64,000 bases of DNA from Streptomyces sp. NBC_01498 (GTDB lineage: Bacteria; Actinomycetota; Actinomycetes; Streptomycetales; Streptomycetaceae). Each line of letters opens with the position of its first letter. The stretch's first letter is position 1. The stretch spans positions 5,654,001-5,718,000 of the forward strand of contig NZ_CP109598.1 in NCBI RefSeq assembly GCF_036327775.1, read 5' to 3'. The position numbers and the translations under genes were made by a program. Positions 28,872 to 41,152 of the stretch are shown piece after piece. The notes beneath the pieces are model-generated. The model worked only from the letters and a program-made list of their open reading frames with translations, did no database searches and had not been told where the DNA came from.

Positions 28872-30610
28872 GCCCCCGCCTTCGTGGTGCCGGCACCGGG
28901 TTCGGACAGCTTCTCGGCCGGTACGTCGAGCTGGCCGGTTTCGTGGAATTCGAGCTGGGCGCGGCGGTTGGCGATGAGCCCCTCGGGCCGGAAGCGCATC
29001 AGGAGGATGAGTGCGAGGCCGAAGCCGAGCAGCTGGTAGTCCTGGAGGAACTGGAGCTTCGCGGGGATCATGTAGAGCAGTGCGGCGCCGATGAGCGGTC
29101 CGCTGATGGTGCCCATGCCGCCGAGGATGACGGCGGCGAGCAGGAACGCGGAGTTGGGCGGTACGGGTCCGGCGAAGACGTACATCTCGGGGACCACGGT
29201 GCTCTGGACGTGGGCCTGGACGGTGCCCGCGAGTCCGGCGAGGGTGGCGCCGAGTGCGAAGGCGATCAGCTTCACGCGGAAGCCGTTGATGCCCATCGCG
29301 GTGGCGGCGGTCTCGTCCTCGCGGATGGCGACCCAGGCGCGGCCGATGCGGGAGCTGCCGGCCCGGCTGAAGACGAGGACCACGAGGATCATCGCGAGCA
29401 GCATGAGCAGGTAGTAGTTGGCGTAGGCGCCGAGTTCGAAGCCCAGGATGTTGTGGGATTCGCCGAAGTCGTACCCGAAGAAGTTGAGGTCGGGGATGTT
29501 CGGTACGCCGTTGGGGCCGTTGGTGATCTGGGGTCCGGAGACGCCGTCGAGGTTGCCGACGGTGATGCGGAAGATCTCTCCGAAGCCGAGGGTGACGATG
29601 GCGAGGTAGTCGCCGCGGAGGCGGAGGGTGGGTGCGCCGATGACGACGCCGAAGATGAGCGAGACGGCGGCGCCGGTGAGGACGGCTGCCCAGAAGGGGA
29701 ACTGGACGTCGAACGCGGATGCGGTGGTGCCCGAGACGAGGGCGGCGGTGTAGGCACCGACGCCGAGGAAGGCGACGTATCCGAGGTCGAGGAGTCCGGC
29801 CAGTCCGACGACGATGTTCAGTCCGAGTGCCACGGTCGCGAAGATGAGGATGTTGACCGCGATGAGGGTGAACTGGTCGGTGGACTGGGTGAAGGGGAAG
29901 GCCGCGGCGGCGACGAAGGCGGCGATCAGGGTGATGGAGCGGTACTTGGCGGTGAGGGCCGAGAGCCGTGCCATGAGTCCGGACTGGAAGAGCGCCGTGA
30001 CGACGAAGCCGGTGACGATCATGTAGCCGGTGAAGAGTTCGGCGTCCTCGGTGTCGATGCCGTAGGTGACGACGAACAGGCCGAGTGCGAAGGCCGCGAC
30101 GATGATCAGGATCTCGGCCCAGGAGGGGAGTTCCTTGGGTGCCGCGGCCTTGCGGGTGTCGTCGGGCAGCAGGAACGCGACGAGGGGGACGGCGGAGGCG
30201 ACGGCCGCGACGTAGGCGCCGGGGTCGAGGTGGACCAGTCCGCCGAGTTGGACCGCGATGGCGAGGACGGTGAACCAGGTGGTGCCGAAGGTGCCGAGGG
30301 CGAGGAGTCGCAGTGCTTTGCTGGTGCCGGTGGGGGCGAGCCAGCCGAGTCCGCGGATGCCGAGGGCGGCGAGCGTGAACAGGAGGGTGAGGATGCCGGC
30401 GGAGAGGGTGATGACCTGGAGGCCGCCGGGGTAGCCGTAGACGGTCAGGTCGCCGGGGAACTCGTCCGTGTAGGTCCAGGCCAGGAAGGTGCTGGCGATG
30501 GTGAGGACGGCGCCGAGGGCGATGAGCCTGCGGAGGTTGGTGGTGCGGGTGTCGTCGGTCGCCGGGATGGTCGCGGCGGTCTTCGTGGTGTCGGTTGTCA
30601 TGGTTCTCAC
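28868..30610 (-). CDS. livM: branched-chain amino-acid ABC transporter permease LivM
   Basis: Permease subunit, 580 residues, from GTG 30610 (GTGA overlap with livH). The C-terminal 330 residues are a standard LivM: ALGLNIVVGLAGLLDLGYVAFLGVGAY, the EAA-like loop IGRAWVAIREDETAATAMGIN, and GGMGTISGPLIGA. The first 250 residues are an extension with about six further hydrophobic segments not found in the short LivM form; I recall such long forms in actinobacteria, so this is probably family variation rather than fusion. It ends overlapping livG. Confidence 0.94.
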
Positions 30611-31539
30611 GCCCGATCCGCGACGCGCTCGCCGAGTAGACCCTGTGGCCTGACGAGGAGCACGACGATGAGAAGTACGAATGCCCAGACGTTGGCCCAG
30701 GCGCCGCCGCCGAGCTGCTGCATGCCGGGGATCTCTTCGATGTAGGCGATCGAGAGTGCTTCGGCGAGGCCGAGTACGACGCCGCCGACCATGGCTCCGT
30801 AGATGTTGCCGATGCCGCCGAGTACGGCGGCGGTGAAGGCCTTGAGTCCGAGGACGAAGCCCATCTCGAAGTTGATCTGGCCCTTGTCGAGGCCGTAGGC
30901 GACCGAGGCGATGGCGGCGAACGCGGCACCGATGGCGAAGGCCATGACGATGATGCGGTCGGTGTTGATGCCCATGAGCTTGGCCGTGTCGGGGTCCTGC
31001 GCGGTGGCCTGCATGGCCCGGCCGCTGCGGCTCTTGGACACGAAGAGGCCCAGGGCGAGCATGCAGAGGGGGGCGAGGACGAGGACGAAGGCGTCGGCGC
31101 GCTGGAGGTAGAGGTTGTCCAGCAGCTTGAACGATTCGCCTTGGAACTCCGGGAAGCTGCGGGGCTTCTTCGCGTCGGGGTAGAAGCCCCAGACGAGCTG
31201 CTGGAGAACGATGGAGAGGCCGATGGCGGTGATGAGCGGCGCGAGGCGCGGGGCGGTGCGCAGTGGGCGGTACGCGAACCGTTCCGCGGCGGTGGCGACG
31301 AGGACGGAGGCGAGGGCGCCACCGATGATCATGAGGGGTATGGCCACCAGGAGCGAGGTCCCGCTGGGGAGCGCGAGGTAGGTGGTGAGGGCGCCGAAGC
31401 CCCCGATCATGAATATCTCGCCGTGGGCGAAGTTGATGAGCTGGACGATGCCGTACACCATGGTGTACCCGATGGCTATGAGGCCATAGAGGGCGCCGAG
31501 GGCAAGGCCGTTGGCCAGCTGTTGCGGCAGTTCGTTCAC
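30607..31539 (-). CDS. livH: branched-chain amino-acid ABC transporter permease LivH
   Basis: Permease subunit of 310 residues, eight or so membrane segments. Diagnostic stretches are GLALGALYGLIAIGYTMVYGIVQLINFAHG near the N-terminus, the cytoplasmic coupling loop RSGRAMQATAQDPDTAKLMGIN that contacts the ATPases, and AVLGGIGNIYGAMVGG. GTG 31539 is preceded by GGAGGCC on the minus strand. It lies 104 bp after livK; a hairpin at 31574-31605 sits in that gap. Confidence 0.96.
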   Translation of the reverse strand: MNELPQQLANGLALGALYGLIAIGYTMVYGIVQLINFAHGEIFMIGGFGALTTYLALPSGTSLLVAIPLMIIGGALASVLVATAAERFAYRPLRTAPRLAPLITAIGLSIVLQQLVWGFYPDAKKPRSFPEFQGESFKLLDNLYLQRADAFVLVLAPLCMLALGLFVSKSRSGRAMQATAQDPDTAKLMGINTDRIIVMAFAIGAAFAAIASVAYGLDKGQINFEMGFVLGLKAFTAAVLGGIGNIYGAMVGGVVLGLAEALSIAYIEEIPGMQQLGGGAWANVWAFVLLIVVLLVRPQGLLGERVADRA

Positions 31540-31573
31540 CGCAGGGCCTCCGATGAGCGTGTCGGATATGACT

Positions 31574-31605
31574 CCGCGCGAGGGCGCTTTCGCGCCCCCG
31601 CGCGG
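31574..31605 (-). terminator. hairpin between livK and livH
   Basis: CCGCGCG-A-GGGCGC pairs with GCGCCC-C-CGCGCGG around a TTTC loop (13 pairs, one A/C mismatch). It probably stops most transcripts or protects the livK message, so that the binding protein is made in excess over the membrane parts. Confidence 0.6.
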
Positions 31606-31643
31606 CTACTGGTCAGGTGGGTGGGGCTGGTGCCGGTCGGGGA

Positions 31644-32879
31644 TCAGTCCTCGAACGTGGCGCTCTTGACGTCCTTCCAGGCACCCTTCTGGACCTCGTA
31701 GACGGTGAGCTGCTTGTTGGTGGTGTCACCGAACTCGTCGAAGGCGACCTTGCCGGTCACACCGTCGAAGGTGACGCCGGACATAGCCTCGATGACCTTG
31801 GGCCGGGCGTCCTCGGGGAGCTTGCCGTCGTTGTCGGCGGCGACGGCCTTGACGGCCTGGATGACGGACCAGGCGGCGTCGTACGAGTAGCCGCCGTAGG
31901 CGCCGTACGGGTCCTTGTAGCCTTCCGCGTTGTAGTCCGCGATGAACTGCTTGGCGGTCGGGAGGGCCTCGACGGGGTAGCCGACCGAGGTGGCGAGGTC
32001 GCCGTCGTTGGCCTCACCGGAGGCGCTGATGAAGGCCGGGTCGTACAGGCCGTCGCCACCGAAGGTGGGGATCTTGGCGCCGGTCTTCTTGATCTGGTCG
32101 GAGAGCAGGCCGCCCTCGGGGTACTGGCCACCGAAGTAGACGGAGTCGGCCTTCGACGCCTTGACCTTGTCGGCGGTGCTGGAGAAGTCGGTCTCCTTGA
32201 CCGTGATGTGGTCGGTGCCGACGACCTTGCCGCCCAGGCGCTTGAACTCCTCGGCGAAGATCGCGGCGAGGCCGGCGCCGTAGGTCTGCTTGTCGTCGAC
32301 GACGTAGACGGCCTTCTTCTTGGCGTCGTTGAAGAGGTACTGGGCGGCGAACTTGCCCTGGACCGTGTCCGTGGCGCAGGTGCGGAAGTAGGACGTGAAC
32401 GGCCGCTTCGCGTCGCCCGTGGCCCAGTCGTCGCCCTGGCTGAGCGCCGGGTTCGTGTTGGCGGGGGAGACCTGGACGACGTCGGCCTTCTGGAAGACGC
32501 CCTGCATCGACTGGGCGACGCCGGAGTTCAGCGGGCCGACGGCGCCTATGACGTCCTTGTTGCCGACGAGCTTGGTGGCGTTGGCCTGGCCGGAGGCCGG
32601 GACGGCCTGGTCGTCGAGGGCCTCGATCTTGAACTCGATGCCGGGGACCTCGTTGTTCTTGTTCGCGTTCTTGATCGCGAGGTCGACGGAGTTCTTGATG
32701 CCCTGGCCGAGCGCGGAGAGGGAGCCGGTCAGCGGTGCGTCGACACCGATGACGACGGTCGTCTTGCTGTCGCCGCTGCCTTCGCTCTTGCTGTCGTCGT
32801 CGCGCGACCCGCAGGCAGTGAGCGTGAGTGCTCCGGTGGTGAGCATTGCGGTGAGTACGAGAAATGAACGGTGTCGCAC
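31644..32879 (-). CDS. livK: branched-chain amino-acid ABC transporter substrate-binding lipoprotein LivK
   Basis: Periplasmic-binding-protein type I, lipid-anchored outside the membrane, which delivers branched-chain amino acids to LivHM. 411 residues from GTG 32879 with AAAGGAC upstream. The signal peptide ends in the lipobox LTAC (Cys23), followed by an acidic Ser/Asp linker. Family features: IGVDAPLTGSLSALGQGIKN, GAVGPLNSGVAQ, SPANTNP, the hinge cysteine segment RTCATDTVQG and the second-lobe PYGAYGGYSYDAAW. First gene of the liv operon. Confidence 0.95.
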   Translation of the reverse strand: MRHRSFLVLTAMLTTGALTLTACGSRDDDSKSEGSGDSKTTVVIGVDAPLTGSLSALGQGIKNSVDLAIKNANKNNEVPGIEFKIEALDDQAVPASGQANATKLVGNKDVIGAVGPLNSGVAQSMQGVFQKADVVQVSPANTNPALSQGDDWATGDAKRPFTSYFRTCATDTVQGKFAAQYLFNDAKKKAVYVVDDKQTYGAGLAAIFAEEFKRLGGKVVGTDHITVKETDFSSTADKVKASKADSVYFGGQYPEGGLLSDQIKKTGAKIPTFGGDGLYDPAFISASGEANDGDLATSVGYPVEALPTAKQFIADYNAEGYKDPYGAYGGYSYDAAWSVIQAVKAVAADNDGKLPEDARPKVIEAMSGVTFDGVTGKVAFDEFGDTTNKQLTVYEVQKGAWKDVKSATFED

Positions 32880-33413
32880 GAGCAGGTCCTTTCCCTGGCG
32901 CGGCTCTCCTCTGCTGAGGTGCCGTGATCATCGCCGAGCGTGGGCTGGGTGTTGCTACGCGGTGGTGAGCAGAGCTGCCCGGCGGCGCGGTGACTGGCCG
33001 TGACTCTAGGCGCAGCTGACGGGGTGCGGGACAAGTCGGCCATGGATGTGACTCTCTTGTTATGCCGCTGAGCAAGGTTTGAGGTTTGACGAGGGGGCGG
33101 CGGCTGTCGCGGCCCGGGTCAAGAAATGACCGCATGCTGAGAACGCGCAGCTCTGTTAAGGGGCTTGGAGGGATCTTGGTGCTGACACGGACGGTGTCCG
33201 GCGGGGGTGCCGGCGGAGGTCGCCGGGTGGGGCGGGCCGTGTGGGACGGGGAGTTTCAGCACCGTCCGGTTGTCACGCAGAGTTGCTTTTTTCGGAGGGT
33301 GCCAGAGGGGGATACGGGCAGCGACCGGCCGGACACGGTCGGCGGGAGGCCGGTGGCGGGCGGCGGGGTCCGTACGGGGGCGGCGGTCCCGTGGTTCTGT
33401 CGTGGCGCCGTGG
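32880..33413. other. 534-bp intergenic region upstream of livK
   Basis: No gene that I can support. It must carry the livK promoter on the minus strand; the best candidate hexamers (TTGTCC at 33034-33029 and TAGAGT at 33008-33003) are 20 bp apart, too far to be convincing. The part from 33060 to 33200 is noticeably less GC-rich. No operator-like palindrome was found. Confidence 0.4.
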
Positions 33414-33818
33414 TCACTTCGGCGGGAGCCAGTTCTCCGAGCTGCCGAGGGCGCCGTCGGTGGCGGTGCACCGGGCCGTGGTCTCGCGGGTGATCAGCCG
33501 TTGCGCGGCCGGGTTTCCGTGGCGTTCGCGTTCGGCGCGCGCGGCGGCGAGGATCTCGTCGTGCAGGCCGAGCTGTTCGTTGGACAGACCCTTCTGTTCC
33601 CAGTCGAGCCCGGCCCAGGTGCTTCCGGCGAGGGCTTCCCGGACCCAGTACGAGACGAGGGTCGCGCACAGTTCGGCCGGAGTGGTGCGTTGCGGGCTCG
33701 GCACGTCACGGTGCGTGATGTCGGGTGGGCCGGAGGGTGCGCATCCGGCCAGCGCGGTGACGAGGACGAGGGAAGACACGACGCGTGCGCGGCGTCCGGA
33801 GCCGCTGCCGAGGGCCAC
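33414..33818 (-). CDS. small putative lipoprotein
   Basis: 134 residues if started at GTG 33818; a TTG 12 codons further up is open but less likely. The N-terminus GRRARVVSSLVLVTALAGC is a lipoprotein signal with lipobox LAGC. The exported part has two more cysteines (AELCATL and TARCTAT) that could form a disulfide, and a predicted helical middle (DEILAAARAERERHG). I do not recognise the family. It lies 534 bp upstream of livK on the same strand and may be independent of it. Confidence 0.6.
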   Translation of the reverse strand: MALGSGSGRRARVVSSLVLVTALAGCAPSGPPDITHRDVPSPQRTTPAELCATLVSYWVREALAGSTWAGLDWEQKGLSNEQLGLHDEILAAARAERERHGNPAAQRLITRETTARCTATDGALGSSENWLPPK

Positions 33819-34070
33819 AGGGCGACGGTAGACAGTCGGGCGACCGCGGCACAAGACATGTGCGGGGGTCGCGCGGGGCGGTGCTGTGGGGGCGTAGAGG
33901 TTGACGGAGTGGGGCGGGCGCGGGGCGGGGTGCCGGGCCGGGCGGGGCGGTGGTCGTGCTGCGGAGCTTGGGCCGGGCGCCGACGGGACCGGAGCGGACC
34001 GGGCGCAGGCGGCTCCACCCGGCGCCCGGTGCCCGACCCGGTGCCGGCGTGGGACGGAGCCGTGTCGCGG

Positions 34071-34559
34071 TCAGCCCGCCTCGGGGGCCGGGGCGTCGCG
34101 GAGCAGGCAGGTCAGCCGGGCCGTGCACACCCGCTTCTCCTGCTCGTCGGTGATCACGATCTCGTACGTCGCGGTGGACCGGCCGCGGTGGACCGGGGTG
34201 GCGACGCCGATCACCAGCCCGCTGCGTACCGCCCGGTGGTGTGTGCAGTTGAGGTCGACTCCCACGGCCACCTTGCCGGGGCCGCCGTGCAGCATCGCGC
34301 CGATGGAGCCGAGGGTCTCGGCGAGGACGGCGGAGGCGCCGCCGTGCAGCAGTCCGTACGGCTGGGTGTTGCCCTCCACGGGCATGGTGGCGACGGCGCG
34401 GTCGGCGGACGCCTCGATCACCCGCACGCCCATGCGGGTGCCGAGGCTCCCGGCGGAGAAGAGCGACGTCAGGTCGATGCCGTAGGGCTCGTACCTGTCG
34501 ATGATCTCCTGCGGGAACGTCGTTGCGGACTGCTCGTTCGCGGGGGGCTGCTCACCCAT
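34071..34559 (-). CDS. hotdog-fold thioesterase (PaaI-like)
   Basis: 162-residue acyl-CoA thioesterase of the PaaI/MenI-type hotdog family. The active-site segment YGLLHGGASAVLAETLGSIGA carries the HGG motif and the catalytic acidic residue; NCTHHRAVRSG and VTDEQEKRVCTARLTCLL follow as in relatives. ATG 34559 starts MGEQPPANEQ. Substrate unknown; no phenylacetate or menaquinone genes are next to it. Upstream on the same strand is the molybdopterin oxidoreductase, 168 bp away. The 33819-34070 gap after it shows no feature. Confidence 0.87.
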   Translation of the reverse strand: MGEQPPANEQSATTFPQEIIDRYEPYGIDLTSLFSAGSLGTRMGVRVIEASADRAVATMPVEGNTQPYGLLHGGASAVLAETLGSIGAMLHGGPGKVAVGVDLNCTHHRAVRSGLVIGVATPVHRGRSTATYEIVITDEQEKRVCTARLTCLLRDAPAPEAG

Positions 34560-34583
34560 GGGTCAGGCTCCGATCGGCTGCGT

Positions 34584-34614
34584 GGTGCGACGGTGCGACG
34601 GTGCGACGGTGCGG
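34584..34614. repeat. 8-bp tandem repeat GGTGCGAC, 3.9 copies
   Basis: Exact tandem copies of GGTGCGAC in the gap between the thioesterase start and the oxidoreductase stop. A simple-sequence tract with room to vary in copy number. Confidence 0.85.
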
Positions 34615-34727
34615 CGCGTCTGAGTCCCGCGCGCCTGTCCCGACCGTCCTATTCAGACGGCTGAGCGAACGCTTAGCGGGGGCCGGGCCGGGCAGCGCCA
34701 GGGCAGGGGACGGGGAACAGGGTCGGG

Positions 34728-37058
<2,331 letters not shown>

Positions 37059-37191
37059 CACGCTCTCCCTGGCTCGTAGGGCGGGACCGCTCCCGCGATG
37101 CTCCTCCGATCCTGCCACGCGTCACCGACAGCCGGTCCGGGCCGGGGTGCGCGGGTCGGGATTGTCAGTGGGGCGTGGCAGGATCGGGTAC

Positions 37192-39903
37192 GTGGCCGAG
37201 ACAGCGTCGAAGAAGACCGAAGACAACCGTCCCCGCCTGCTCCTCATGGACGGGCACTCCCTGGCGTACCGGGCGTTCTTCGCGCTGCCCGCGGAGAATT
37301 TCACCACCAGCTCCGGGCAACCGACCAATGCCTTCTACGGCTTCGCGTCAATGCTGGCGAACACCCTGCGTGACGAGGCGCCCACGCATTTCGCGGTGGC
37401 CTTCGACGTCTCGCGCAAGACGTGGCGCTCGGCGGAGTTCCCGGAGTACAAGGCGAACCGCTCCGCGACACCGGACGAGTTCAAGGGCCAGGTCGAGCTG
37501 ATCGGCGAGCTGCTGGACGCGATGAACGCGCACCGGTTCGCGGTCGACGGCTTCGAGGCGGACGACGTCATCGCCACCCTCGCCACCCAGGCCGAGGCGG
37601 CCGGCTTCGAGGTGCTGATCGTCACCGGCGACCGGGACTCCTTCCAGCTCATCAGCGAGCACACGACGGTGCTGTATCCCACCAAGGGTGTCTCCGAGCT
37701 GACCCGTTTCACCCCGGAGAAGGTCCAGGAGAAGTACGGGCTGACGCCCGCGCAGTATCCGGACTTCGCCGCGCTGCGCGGCGACCCGTCGGACAATCTC
37801 CCCGGTATCCCCGGTGTGGGTGAGAAGACCGCCGCGAAGTGGATCAACCAGTTCGGTTCCTTCGCCGCGCTCGTGGAGCGCGCCGAGGAGGTCAAGGGGA
37901 AGGTCGGGCAGAATCTGCGCGACCACCTGCCCTCGGTGACGCTCAACCGCCATCTCACCGAGCTGGTGCGCACGGTGGAGCTGACGAGGAGCGCGCAGGA
38001 GCTGGAGCGTGTTCCGTACGACCGGTCGGCCGTCACGGGTGTCCTCGACGTGCTGGAGATCCGCAACCCCAGCCTGCGTGAACGGCTGCTCGCCGTGGAC
38101 CCCGGCGCCGCCGAGGACGAGGCACCGGCCCCCGAGGCGGGCATCGAGCTGGACGGCACGGTGCTGGCGTCCGGCGAGGTGGCGCCCTGGCTGGCGGAGC
38201 ACGGCGACCGGCCGCTGGGCGTCGCCCTGGTCGACACCTGGGCGCTCGGCACGGGCAGTGTCAGTGAGGTCGCGCTCGCCGCCGCCGACGGTGCCGCCGC
38301 CTGGTTCGACCCCACGCAGCTCGACGAGGCCGACGAGAAGGCGTTCGCCGACTGGCTGGCGTCCGACGGCCACCCCAAGGTCCTGCACAACGCGAAGGCC
38401 GCCATGCGGGTCGCCCCCGAGCACGGCTGGCGGATCGGCGGGGTGACCATGGACACCGCGCTCGCCGCGTATCTGGTCAAGCCCGGCCGCCGCTCCTTCG
38501 CGCTCGACGCCCTCGCCGTCGAGTACCTCGGACGCGAACTGGCCCCGGCCGCCGCGGCCGACGGGCAGCTGGCCTTCGGCAGCGACGACCAGGCCGAGGC
38601 GGACGCGCTGATGACGCAGGCGCGCGCCATCCTCGACCTCGGCGACGCGTTCACGGGCCGGCTGGCGGAGGTCGGCGCCACCGGACTGCTCCAGGACATC
38701 GAACTGCCCACCTCGGCGCTGCTCGCCAAGCTGGAGCGCAACGGCATCTCGGCCGACCGGCCCCATCTGGTCGCCCTGGAGGAGCAGTTCGCCGCCGCCG
38801 TGCAGCAGGCGGTGAAGGAGGCGCACGCCGCCGTCGGCCACGAGTTCAACCTCGGCTCGCCCAAGCAGCTCCAGGAAGTCCTCTTCGGTGAGCTGGGTCT
38901 GCCCAAGACCAAGAAGACGAAGACCGGTTGGACGACGGACGCCGACGCGCTGGCGTGGCTGGCCGCGCAGACCGAGCACGAACTGCCCGTCGTGATGCTG
39001 CGCCACCGTGAGCAGGCCAGGCTCCGTGTCACGGTCGAGGGCCTGGTCAAGATGATCGCGGCGGACGGCCGTATCCACACCACGTTCAGCCAGACCGTCG
39101 CGGCCACGGGGCGCCTCTCGTCCACGGACCCGAATCTTCAGAACGTGCCGGTGCGCACCGACGAGGGCCGGGCGATCCGCGGCGGCTTCGTCGTCGGCGA
39201 GGGCTACGAGTCGCTGATGACCGCCGACTACAGCCAGATCGAGCTGCGCGTGATGGCGCATCTGTCCGAGGACGCCGGTCTGATCGAGGCGTTCGCCTCC
39301 GGCGAGGACCTGCACAGCACGGTCGCCTCCCAGGTGTTCGGCGTGGACCGGTCCGCCGTCACCCCCGACATGCGCCGCAAGATCAAGGCGATGTCGTACG
39401 GACTGGCCTACGGGCTCTCCGCGTTCGGCCTCTCCCAGCAGCTGAACATCGAGGCGGCCGAGGCGCGCGGTCTGATGGACACGTTCTTCGAGCGCTTCGG
39501 CGGTGTACGGGACTACCTCCAGCGGGCGGTCGAGGAAGCCAGGGCCACGGGTTACACGGAGACCATGCTCGGCCGCCGCCGCTATCTGCCGGACCTCAAC
39601 AGCGACAACCGCCAGCGCCGCGAGATGGCCGAGCGGATGGCGCTGAACGCCCCGATCCAGGGCACCGCCGCCGACATCGTGAAGGTCGCGATGCTCCGCG
39701 TCGACAAGGCGCTGACCGAGGCCGGGCTGGTGTCACGGATGCTGCTCCAGGTGCACGACGAAATCGTGCTGGAGATCGCCCCCGGTGAGCGGGAGCGGGT
39801 CGAGGAGCTGGTCATCCGGGAGATGGCGGCGGCCACGCATCTGCGGGCGCCGCTGGACGTCTCGGTGGGCGTGGGCCCGGACTGGAACTCGGCGGCCCAC
39901 TGA
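37192..39903 (+). CDS. polA: DNA polymerase I
   Basis: Repair and Okazaki-processing polymerase, 903 residues from GTG 37192. The 5'-3' exonuclease domain (about 15-310: LLLMDGHSLAYRAFFAL, FEADDVIATLA, GDRDSFQLI, GDPSDNLPGIPGVGEKTA) is complete. The middle 3'-5' domain has VDTWALG where the proofreading DxE motif would be, so it is inactive, as in mycobacterial Pol I. Palm motifs are intact: motif A TADYSQIELRVMAH, the O-helix region RRKIKAMSYGLAYGLSAFGL and motif C LLQVHDEIVLE. It is divergent from the oxidoreductase with 133 bp between. Confidence 0.97.
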   Translation: MAETASKKTEDNRPRLLLMDGHSLAYRAFFALPAENFTTSSGQPTNAFYGFASMLANTLRDEAPTHFAVAFDVSRKTWRSAEFPEYKANRSATPDEFKGQVELIGELLDAMNAHRFAVDGFEADDVIATLATQAEAAGFEVLIVTGDRDSFQLISEHTTVLYPTKGVSELTRFTPEKVQEKYGLTPAQYPDFAALRGDPSDNLPGIPGVGEKTAAKWINQFGSFAALVERAEEVKGKVGQNLRDHLPSVTLNRHLTELVRTVELTRSAQELERVPYDRSAVTGVLDVLEIRNPSLRERLLAVDPGAAEDEAPAPEAGIELDGTVLASGEVAPWLAEHGDRPLGVALVDTWALGTGSVSEVALAAADGAAAWFDPTQLDEADEKAFADWLASDGHPKVLHNAKAAMRVAPEHGWRIGGVTMDTALAAYLVKPGRRSFALDALAVEYLGRELAPAAAADGQLAFGSDDQAEADALMTQARAILDLGDAFTGRLAEVGATGLLQDIELPTSALLAKLERNGISADRPHLVALEEQFAAAVQQAVKEAHAAVGHEFNLGSPKQLQEVLFGELGLPKTKKTKTGWTTDADALAWLAAQTEHELPVVMLRHREQARLRVTVEGLVKMIAADGRIHTTFSQTVAATGRLSSTDPNLQNVPVRTDEGRAIRGGFVVGEGYESLMTADYSQIELRVMAHLSEDAGLIEAFASGEDLHSTVASQVFGVDRSAVTPDMRRKIKAMSYGLAYGLSAFGLSQQLNIEAAEARGLMDTFFERFGGVRDYLQRAVEEARATGYTETMLGRRRYLPDLNSDNRQRREMAERMALNAPIQGTAADIVKVAMLRVDKALTEAGLVSRMLLQVHDEIVLEIAPGERERVEELVIREMAAATHLRAPLDVSVGVGPDWNSAAH

Positions 39904-40013
39904 GCACCACGCGCGCGGGCCCTGCCCGTTGTCGCGGACGTTCTCGCGCCGTGTCCCGATCGCCGGGCACCGCGTACGGGTCCGGCCCGGCCCCTCGGCC
40001 GTGCCGGACCGGA

Positions 40014-40877
40014 TCAGCGCGGGCCGGTGCGGGCCCGGTCCGGGGAGGCGGGGGCGGCGGCCGGCCCGGCCGGTCTCGTACGGGCGGCGCGCAGCCGGGC
40101 ACCCGCGCCGTACAGCACGAGCCCTGCGGCGAGTCCCGCCCCGGCGCCGAAGCAGAGCGTCGGGATCACGTCCAGCGGGGTCGACACCTGCCCGTGGTAG
40201 GCGTACCAGCGCGCGAACCGGTGCGCCATGCCGAGCAGGACGCACACCGCGAGCAGCGCCAGGGCGAGCGCGCGCTCCCGCCGTCCGAGCACGGGCACCG
40301 CGGCAGGCGCCGGGCCGGCGGGCAGCCGGCGCACCGCGGAGACCGTGAACCAGCCGAGCGCCACCAGGGCCAGCGCCGAACTGCCGTACTGCGTGTACGT
40401 GTAGAGGGGGAAGCCCCCGACGATCTCCCCCAGCGTGGGGAGGGCGCGGGTGCCCCAGCGGTCGACATGGGTGAACGCGTCCCACACCACGTGCGTGGAC
40501 GCGCCCAGCACCGCCGAGACGTAGAACCGCGCGGCCAGTGCGGGGCGTCGGCCGCCGCGCCGGTCGGGTCCTCGTACACAGGCGTACACCCTGCCCCGCC
40601 ACCGGGAGGGCAGCAGCGCGACCAACGGCTCACGCAGCAGCAGCCAGAGGCCCACCAGGGCCGCGGCGATGAGGACGTCGACGGTGAACAGGCCGGCCGG
40701 GCCGTGTGTGACGGCGCCGAACTCCATGGCGCCGGGCACGGCGGTCGCGGCGAAGTACGTCATGTCGGGCGCCACCGAACCGGCGACGAGCGCCGAGGCG
40801 AGCAGCGGACCGCGCGACGTGCCGTCCCTCCTGATGCCCGGCAGGACCGCCGCCGCATGGCTCAGCGTGAAAGGCAC
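40014..40877 (-). CDS. DUF4184 family membrane protein
   Basis: 287-residue integral membrane protein starting MPFTLSHAAAVLP, the recognised beginning of the DUF4184 family. Conserved histidines and aspartates (SHAA, GSVAPDMTYF, THVVWDAFTHVDRWG) sit near membrane ends and recall YdjM-type metal-dependent membrane hydrolases, but no activity is known. Five or six hydrophobic segments are visible (near 25-40, 60-80, 120-135, 165-185, 205-225, 235-260). It is convergent with polA; only a weak 8-bp hairpin lies between them. Confidence 0.8.
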   Translation of the reverse strand: MPFTLSHAAAVLPGIRRDGTSRGPLLASALVAGSVAPDMTYFAATAVPGAMEFGAVTHGPAGLFTVDVLIAAALVGLWLLLREPLVALLPSRWRGRVYACVRGPDRRGGRRPALAARFYVSAVLGASTHVVWDAFTHVDRWGTRALPTLGEIVGGFPLYTYTQYGSSALALVALGWFTVSAVRRLPAGPAPAAVPVLGRRERALALALLAVCVLLGMAHRFARWYAYHGQVSTPLDVIPTLCFGAGAGLAAGLVLYGAGARLRAARTRPAGPAAAPASPDRARTGPR

Positions 40878-41152
40878 AGCCGGTCTCCCTGGATGATCGT
40901 GAGGGTCTCGACGACCGTGAGCGTCTCGGCACGACGGTGACCGTCCCGACCACGGTGATCGTGATCGTGACCGGGATCAGTATGGACGACGCGCGTTCCC
41001 GGCCACCGGTTCGACGAAGGGGGAGCGGGGAGGTGGCGAAACGGTGAAATGCGGTCACCGGCCCGTGTGCGGGGCAAGGGAGTTGCCGTAGGGTCGCCTG
41101 TGGCCACGCGCGGGGGAGCGCGAACAACCGTTCACCGGGAGGGACCAGACGT

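Noticed and set aside
33003..33034. TTGTCC / TAGAGT as the livK promoter
   Set aside because: The 20-bp spacer is outside the normal range; the signal is not better than chance in this DNA.
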